From the NCBI RefSeq assembly GCF_018255755.1, contig NZ_CP073766.1, forward strand, positions 1,116,001 through 1,180,000: 64,000 nucleotides of DNA, read 5' to 3'. Numbering within the stretch: the first letter of the stretch is position 1; each line of letters starts with the position of its first letter. The DNA is from Chitinophaga sp. HK235 (GTDB lineage: Bacteria > Bacteroidota > Bacteroidia > Chitinophagales > Chitinophagaceae). The position numbers and the translations under genes were made by a program. Shown here in pieces: positions 62,001 through 64,000 of this stretch. The notes beneath the pieces were generated by a model. That model saw nothing but the letters and a program-made list of their open reading frames with translations. It did not search any database and was not told the origin of the DNA.

Positions 62001-64000
62001 GTTTGGTCCAGATGTGCTGACAAGGAGGCTATCGTTGGATAATCGAAAATATCACCTATAGATACTTCCACCTCCATCGATTTACGGATAGCAGACACCA
62101 AACGGATAGCCAGTAAGGAATGACCCCCTAAGGCAAAAAAGTTATCCAATCGTCCTGCATACTCCAGCTCCAACAGCGAGCACCAAATAGCTGAGAGCAA
62201 CTTCTCTGTTACACTCTTGGGTGCGTCATAATCAGCCCCCTGTACTTCCTTCACCGGCGTACGCAATGATTTCCTGTCTATTTTACCATTGGATAACAAC
62301 GGAAATTTGTCCAGTACCACCAATCCGGATGGAATCATGTAGTCTGGCAAATGTTCCTGCAAGTACGCATCCACAGCGCTTCTACTGTAATCAGCTGCAG
62401 TAACCAGATAGCCAGTCAATCGTTGCAGACCACCCTCTTCTCCATGGCATACCGCTACTCCCTGTAGCACACCGGGAGCCCCTTCCAGCACACGCGCTAT
62501 CTCTTCCAGTTCTACACGATAACCACGGATCTTCAACTGATCATCTCTTCTACCTAAAAACATAATATTACCATCCGGTAAATATTTTACGATATCTCCT
62601 GTTCGATAAAGACGACCACCAGTACTAAATGGATCGGCTATAAACCGTTCTGATGTTAGCGCTGCATTATTCAGATAACCAGCGCCTACTCCATCACCAC
62701 CAATAAAGAGTTCCCCCGGAATACCCACCGGACATAGCTGCAAGCGTTCACTCAGCACATAAACACGGCTATTGGAAAAGGGTCTACCGATAGGAATATG
62801 CTGGTCATATACCCGGTCTCTTTCCACGATATGCAATAATTTCCCTATAGTCGTTTCCGTGGGCCCGTAGTGATTTACCACCATGCAGGTGCCACGGGAA
62901 GAAAATATACGGGTGGTTACATCTGCGTCCAGCACTTCACCACCAAATATCAGCAGTTTGGCCGGCAGCAGTAAATTGACTGAAGACAAGGCTTTCCAGT
63001 GAGATGGTACTATCTTCAAACAATCGATCGAATGCGATGAAAAATAGGTCTGTAATTTCTCACTATCATTGATCATTCTCTTTGTGAACAGATGCAGACT
63101 ACCGCCACTGGTTAATGCATGATATAGTATCGTATTACCAAGATCGGTGGCAATGCCCGCCAATAAAGCAAATGAATGACAATCAGTTATTGGTAAAGCC
63201 GCCTGTAATCCTGATAAATAATCCAGCAGGTTACCATGTGTGATCATCACACCTTTCGGATTACCGGTACTCCCGGAAGTATAGATCACATAAGCCAAAT
63301 CGGAAGCACACAGTGTTGAAGACACAGCCTTAACAGGGTAACGACGGAGGATATCCATATCCCCATCCAGTGCGATAATATGATCCACGGTACTGGTTTC
63401 AACCAATCCCCGGCAGGCATCGCTGCTGACTACTACCGATGCCCCTGTATCCGTCAACACATAACCGATACGCTGCGGATAATCAGGATCAACCGGTACA
63501 TAAGCGCCTCCGGCTTTCAGAATACCCAACAGTCCCACAATCATCTCCGGCGAACGCTCTATACACAACACTACCAATGAACCTTTTTTAACGCCCAGGT
63601 AGCGCAAGTGACAGGCCAATTGATTGGAACGTTCTTCCAGCTCACGATAACTCAGTGCAGAGGATTCAAACACCAATGCAGTGGCTGACGGAATACTGGC
63701 CGCCTGGTCGGAAAATAAATCTGCGATATTGTCTTTCGCTGCTACAGGCGGTACAACAACATCTCCACTAAATACGTCTTTTAACAGAACCGTTTCTGCG
63801 GCTGGCAACATAGACAACAGACCTATTTCCTGCAACGGATTTGTTACAACAGATAACAACAGTTGTTCAAAATGTTTTGCCATCCTGGCAATCATTTCTG
63901 CGCGGAATAAATCACTGCGATAGGTAATACCAATATGTAACCCATCTTCATTTTCAGTTATCGAAAAGTTGATGTCAAACTTGGCAGCTGCCTGGTCTGT
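53045..64000 (-). CDS. Nonribosomal peptide synthetase, three A-PCP units and a terminal C domain (5'-truncated by window)
   Basis: The frame is open to base 64000, so the N-terminus lies outside; an internal Met at 63895 is not the start. Numbering from that Met: end of a C domain; A1 (~57-550; YTSGSTGNPKG ~210); PCP1 (GGHSL ~588); C2 (HHIASDA ~782); A2 (YTSGSTGHPKG ~1258) with an N-methyltransferase inserted between motifs A8 and A10 (~1560-1960; LEIGCGAGLIYY ~1638); PCP2 (~2062); C3 (HHIASDG ~2248); A3 (~2728); PCP3 (~3120); terminal C4 (HHIAADA ~3312). No epimerase or thioesterase is present. Hand-aligned A-domain codes are DLTKIGHIGK (A1, Asp-like), DIWELTADDK (A2, unassigned) and DVAELVSIDK (A3, unassigned). 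No other NRPS gene lies downstream, so release may use C4 or another protein. Confidence 0.93.
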   Translation of the reverse strand, partial: TDQAAAKFDINFSITENEDGLHIGITYRSDLFRAEMIARMAKHFEQLLLSVVTNPLQEIGLLSMLPAAETVLLKDVFSGDVVVPPVAAKDNIADLFSDQAASIPSATALVFESSALSYRELEERSNQLACHLRYLGVKKGSLVVLCIERSPEMIVGLLGILKAGGAYVPVDPDYPQRIGYVLTDTGASVVVSSDACRGLVETSTVDHIIALDGDMDILRRYPVKAVSSTLCASDLAYVIYTSGSTGNPKGVMITHGNLLDYLSGLQAALPITDCHSFALLAGIATDLGNTILYHALTSGGSLHLFTKRMINDSEKLQTYFSSHSIDCLKIVPSHWKALSSVNLLLPAKLLIFGGEVLDADVTTRIFSSRGTCMVVNHYGPTETTIGKLLHIVERDRVYDQHIPIGRPFSNSRVYVLSERLQLCPVGIPGELFIGGDGVGAGYLNNAALTSERFIADPFSTGGRLYRTGDIVKYLPDGNIMFLGRRDDQLKIRGYRVELEEIARVLEGAPGVLQGVAVCHGEEGGLQRLTGYLVTAADYSRSAVDAYLQEHLPDYMIPSGLVVLDKFPLLSNGKIDRKSLRTPVKEVQGADYDAPKSVTEKLLSAIWCSLLELEYAGRLDNFFALGGHSLLAIRLVSAIRKSMEVEVSIGDIFDYPTIASLSAHLDQTSGRPVLPGIRRYDPRPAQIPLSYSQERLWFIDQLTGSVQYHVPHVLRLSGQLDRGALAHALQEIVNRHEVLRTVMVQQDGVAYQRVQDKDSWQLTVVSKPEYRDDPAALKDFTRSLINMPFDLSRDHMLRAHLIVLAAEEYVLVVTMHHIASDAWSKSIIVKELAELYSAGVDNRPAQIPALDIQYTDYAIWQREYLSAEILAQKIGYWKNKLADITTLQFPTDYARPVFQSTRGAGYHFRLSRELSDQLQALSRQQGTTLFMTLLTAFNVLLYRYSDQEDICVGTSIAGRPQVELEGLIGFFINTLVLRTDVSDDPAFTTLLKQVKQTTLEAYDHQEIPFEKIVEVVEKNRDMSRTSLFQVIFELFNTPDAPGINLKDLQLSSDPVDHITTLFDMGVSFVEQPAGLSGYVEYCADLFSNDTISRMMDHFVQLLQAIVQAPDANISSFIMLSQAEEQKLLTTFNDTAVEFPHDQTLPALFGLQAARTPDAVAVWFEGSQLSYGELDRQSDQLAHYLVSNGVKADQLVPVCTERSPWMLVALLGIMKAGGAYVPIDPAYPAARMAYILEDSKATIVVGSRYGKDKIPTNPAVDIVVVEDVVELPFVDAISLVSGIPSPRDLAYVIYTSGSTGHPKGVMVEHGGMLNHLYAKINDLGIDQDTVLAFTASYTFDISVWQMFSALLCGGCCVIYREDLIYDPGYLIGLIETDGITILELVPSYLSMLLQEETSVPLSHLKYLLVTGEAVSQPLLSRWFSHPDYGKIPVVNAYGPTEASDDICHYFLYESPERANIPVGKPVQNLQVYIVDSDLQLCPIGITGEICVSGVGVGRGYLNLPALTAEKFVANPFDKSGGKLYRTGDLGRWLPDGNIECLGRIDHQVKIRGYRIELGEIEHLLRQSESVSQAVVLVRADDNNQKRLVSYYVPDMQAVKQKEVSLYNQQEENWHELWETEYTKTEEAGETAAEFNLTGWNDSFTGKAIPVGEMREWLHDIVAVILSARPANVLEIGCGAGLIYYQLVGHIEKYVGIDFSSVSVGAIRHRISMAEREYPATILKVGAAHELSLDADEAIDLVIVNSVVQYFPGEKYLSDVLDKAISYLNGGGRIVLGDIRDNRLLRLFKTRLTTGKFQPKTSIREFAWGVEQEMLKEEELCLSPEYFYQLQTIYPQITYVDIQKQKGDYINELSLYRYTVIIYVGIEKEMITPRWQYWEEIKEGQDILQQLYDDEPVIALKGVPDPRLWKEILLEKGLKDLAVHTVGDLLTYAEQPARCMTVVNEWLALARAKGYTCSFLLDADPLKMNLLLEKVPSEGFITSVYNDTIDTRNHTISNIPLYADITESLAQDIRKNLQQRLPDYMVPADLIALLQLPLTNNGKIDRKFLSTREDMQSKSLINYQEPVTAAERQLVDIWQSVLGIARVGIYDDFFELGGHSLLATRAVSAIRKMMEVELKVKDFFLYPTIARLARYLQQQHTGLLLPVIEARERAARIPLSYSQERLWFIDQLTGSIQYHVPIALRLKGKMNKPALAFALQSIVNRHEVLRTVIREDEEGNACQVVLDKDQWELQVIDDPSCSEEALPAYVKVLVHQPFNLSEDHMLRVHLIVLGEEEHVLVVTLHHIASDGWSTGIIVKELIEFYDAYATGRPANLPVLNVQYADYAIWQRQYLSGEFLEAQIDYWKTRLSGVAVLQLPTDYPRPAIQSAAGASLIFRLDEELSGQLRALSLEHNCTLFMTLLAAFKVLLYRYTGQEDICVGSPIAGRTSQETEGLIGFFINTMALRSHLDNTIGFTELLQQVKETTLGAYEHQEIPFEKIVGVVAKERDMSRSPLFQVLFALQNTPGAPDLHLGDLHLSSEKMKQTTTQFDLSFSMEEGRNGLAGKVEYCTDLFSEDTIVRMTGHFERLLHAIVKAPETGLGELEMLNTVEEQLLVTAFNDTETVHSQDTAKTIVSLFEEQAALTPEHTALLYEDQHFTYRQLNEKANRLAHYLRHAGVKEETLVPVCTDRSPAMIIGILGILKAGGAYLPLDPALPVERLSFMLTDCKAGILVCNNACPVSLQTNAAVKVINTDKLEREISACTINNPEITLQPGNLAYVIYTSGSTGTPKGVMIEHRNILNICYSWRYQFGFDKQPPVVLSLASVSFDVFTAEYCRALLNGGQLLLVSEEKKLDVNYLYSMMKQYRVDTLESTPALIIHLLKYVTDEGLDFSFMRLLIVGSDICKKADYHYLYEHYSKWIRIINSYGVTETAIDASFFEGIADHYQVVPIGRPMHNVRYYILDEYKRCVPVGVAGELYIGGAGVGRGYINNELLNKEKFVTDSFIADGGKMYRTGDQARWLADGNVELIGRMDGQVKIRGYRIELGEIERVLQQCAFVSHAAVTAKMDENGNKKLVGYVVPRKDFRREEIISFLKSKLPEYMVPSLLMELEQLPLSVNGKIDKKMLPDPDMNTLSSNSYVAPRNESEAILASVWEELLQVQRVGIYDNFFELGGHSLLAMRLIAMLRKKMNKELAIQAVFRYATVADFAVYMENEATGLAGAPIEVYSRSGSIPLSFNQEYLWHIDQQVGSIQYHIPILWKIKGEVNREMLEKAFQHVVNRHEILRTVIRCDIGTSGQDLYQVVMDEGLWSLAVTDDPQYRENEAARTAYIHRLVYTPFDLSRDHTLRAHLIICGADEYMLVITLHHIAADAWSLGIMMRELASLYTAYTTNLPGNLASLNVQYADYAIWQRKYMTGSLLAAQLNYWKKQLVDVKVLALPLDNERPVVQSWGCSVERFYIDRELSDALQGLSQQQGTTLFMTLLAAFKVLLYHLSGEVDICVGASIEGRTRQEVEGLIGFFANQLPLRSHLAGNLPFESLLLQVKQTTLNAYEHQEVPFGHIADASVIAQEQYRHPLFQVMFSLQNIPETPAIDIESIQVLAERLALDMTALDLTLSMMETANGLTASIAYSTDLFHEDTIKGISRDFVQLLYAIVKTPAAQIDALLAGKS

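Noticed and set aside
63893..63895. ATG as start of the NRPS
   Set aside because: The frame is open through the 105 bases upstream to the window edge and encodes the end of a condensation domain, so this Met is internal.
1..64000. CRISPR arrays, tRNA or rRNA genes, transposases
   Set aside because: No regular direct repeats with spacers, cloverleaf sequence, rRNA sequence or transposase-like protein was found by reading both strands.

Overview
The window looks like chromosomal DNA of a member of the Bacteroidota, most likely Chitinophaga or a close relative in Chitinophagaceae. The evidence is an ECF sigma/FecR/SusC/SusD cassette, type IX secretion sorting domains on two secreted enzymes, LytTR/LytS signalling, promoter boxes of the TTG-N17..23-TAnnTTTG type, almost no Shine-Dalgarno sequences, and Chitinophaga-type lanthipeptide leaders. 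The genus is inferred from gene content, not from a marker gene. No tRNA, rRNA, CRISPR array or insertion sequence was seen.

Layout. (1) 1-5880: mannose/mannoside use: 3' end of a mannose-6-phosphate isomerase, sugar porter, GH38 alpha-mannosidase and a convergent GntR/UTRA regulator with a likely operator at its start codon. (2) 5970-8458: DrrAB-type ABC exporter plus an XRE-pentapeptide-repeat protein. The two exporter genes carry strong Shine-Dalgarno sites and look imported from a Firmicute-like donor. (3) 8618-17955: di-haem cytochrome c peroxidase, secreted purple-acid-phosphatase-like enzyme, LytTR/LytS two-component pair, outer-membrane beta-barrel receptor, and a small zinc-ribbon membrane protein. 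(4) 18395-31132: a seven-gene, one-strand cassette that I regard as the most likely undescribed system. It encodes an HNH nuclease, a zinc-knuckle HNH relative that lost the catalytic His, a 2261-residue repeat protein, a macro-like protein, a macro-like/ADP-ribosyltransferase fusion, a DUF6508-like small protein and a secreted sphingomyelinase-like phosphodiesterase. The helical repeats ending the giant protein recur at the N-terminus of the next protein, which suggests docking of effectors on a scaffold. (5) 31276-38068: ECF sigma factor, FecR anti-sigma factor, SusC and SusD. (6) 38341-47077: four lanthipeptide-type precursor genes (a tandem pair, then a convergent pair) without any modification enzyme in view, separated by SDR/HxlR/DoxX genes, a frameshifted gene, a DUF2167 protein, a VOC protein with a Crp/Fnr regulator, and a GH19 chitinase. 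(7) 47353-52933: secreted putative glycosidase of unrecognised family, NmrA-like reductase with AraC regulator, and a beta-propeller protein. (8) 53045-64000: an NRPS on the minus strand, entering from the right edge, with three A-PCP units, one N-methyltransferase insertion and a terminal condensation domain instead of a thioesterase.

How the parts fit. Regions 1, 5 and the chitinase and glycosidase genes fit a polymer-degrading lifestyle with sigma/anti-sigma and two-component control. Regions 4, 6 and 8 are accessory loci for biological conflict or secondary metabolism. Function in region 4 is inferred from domain features only.
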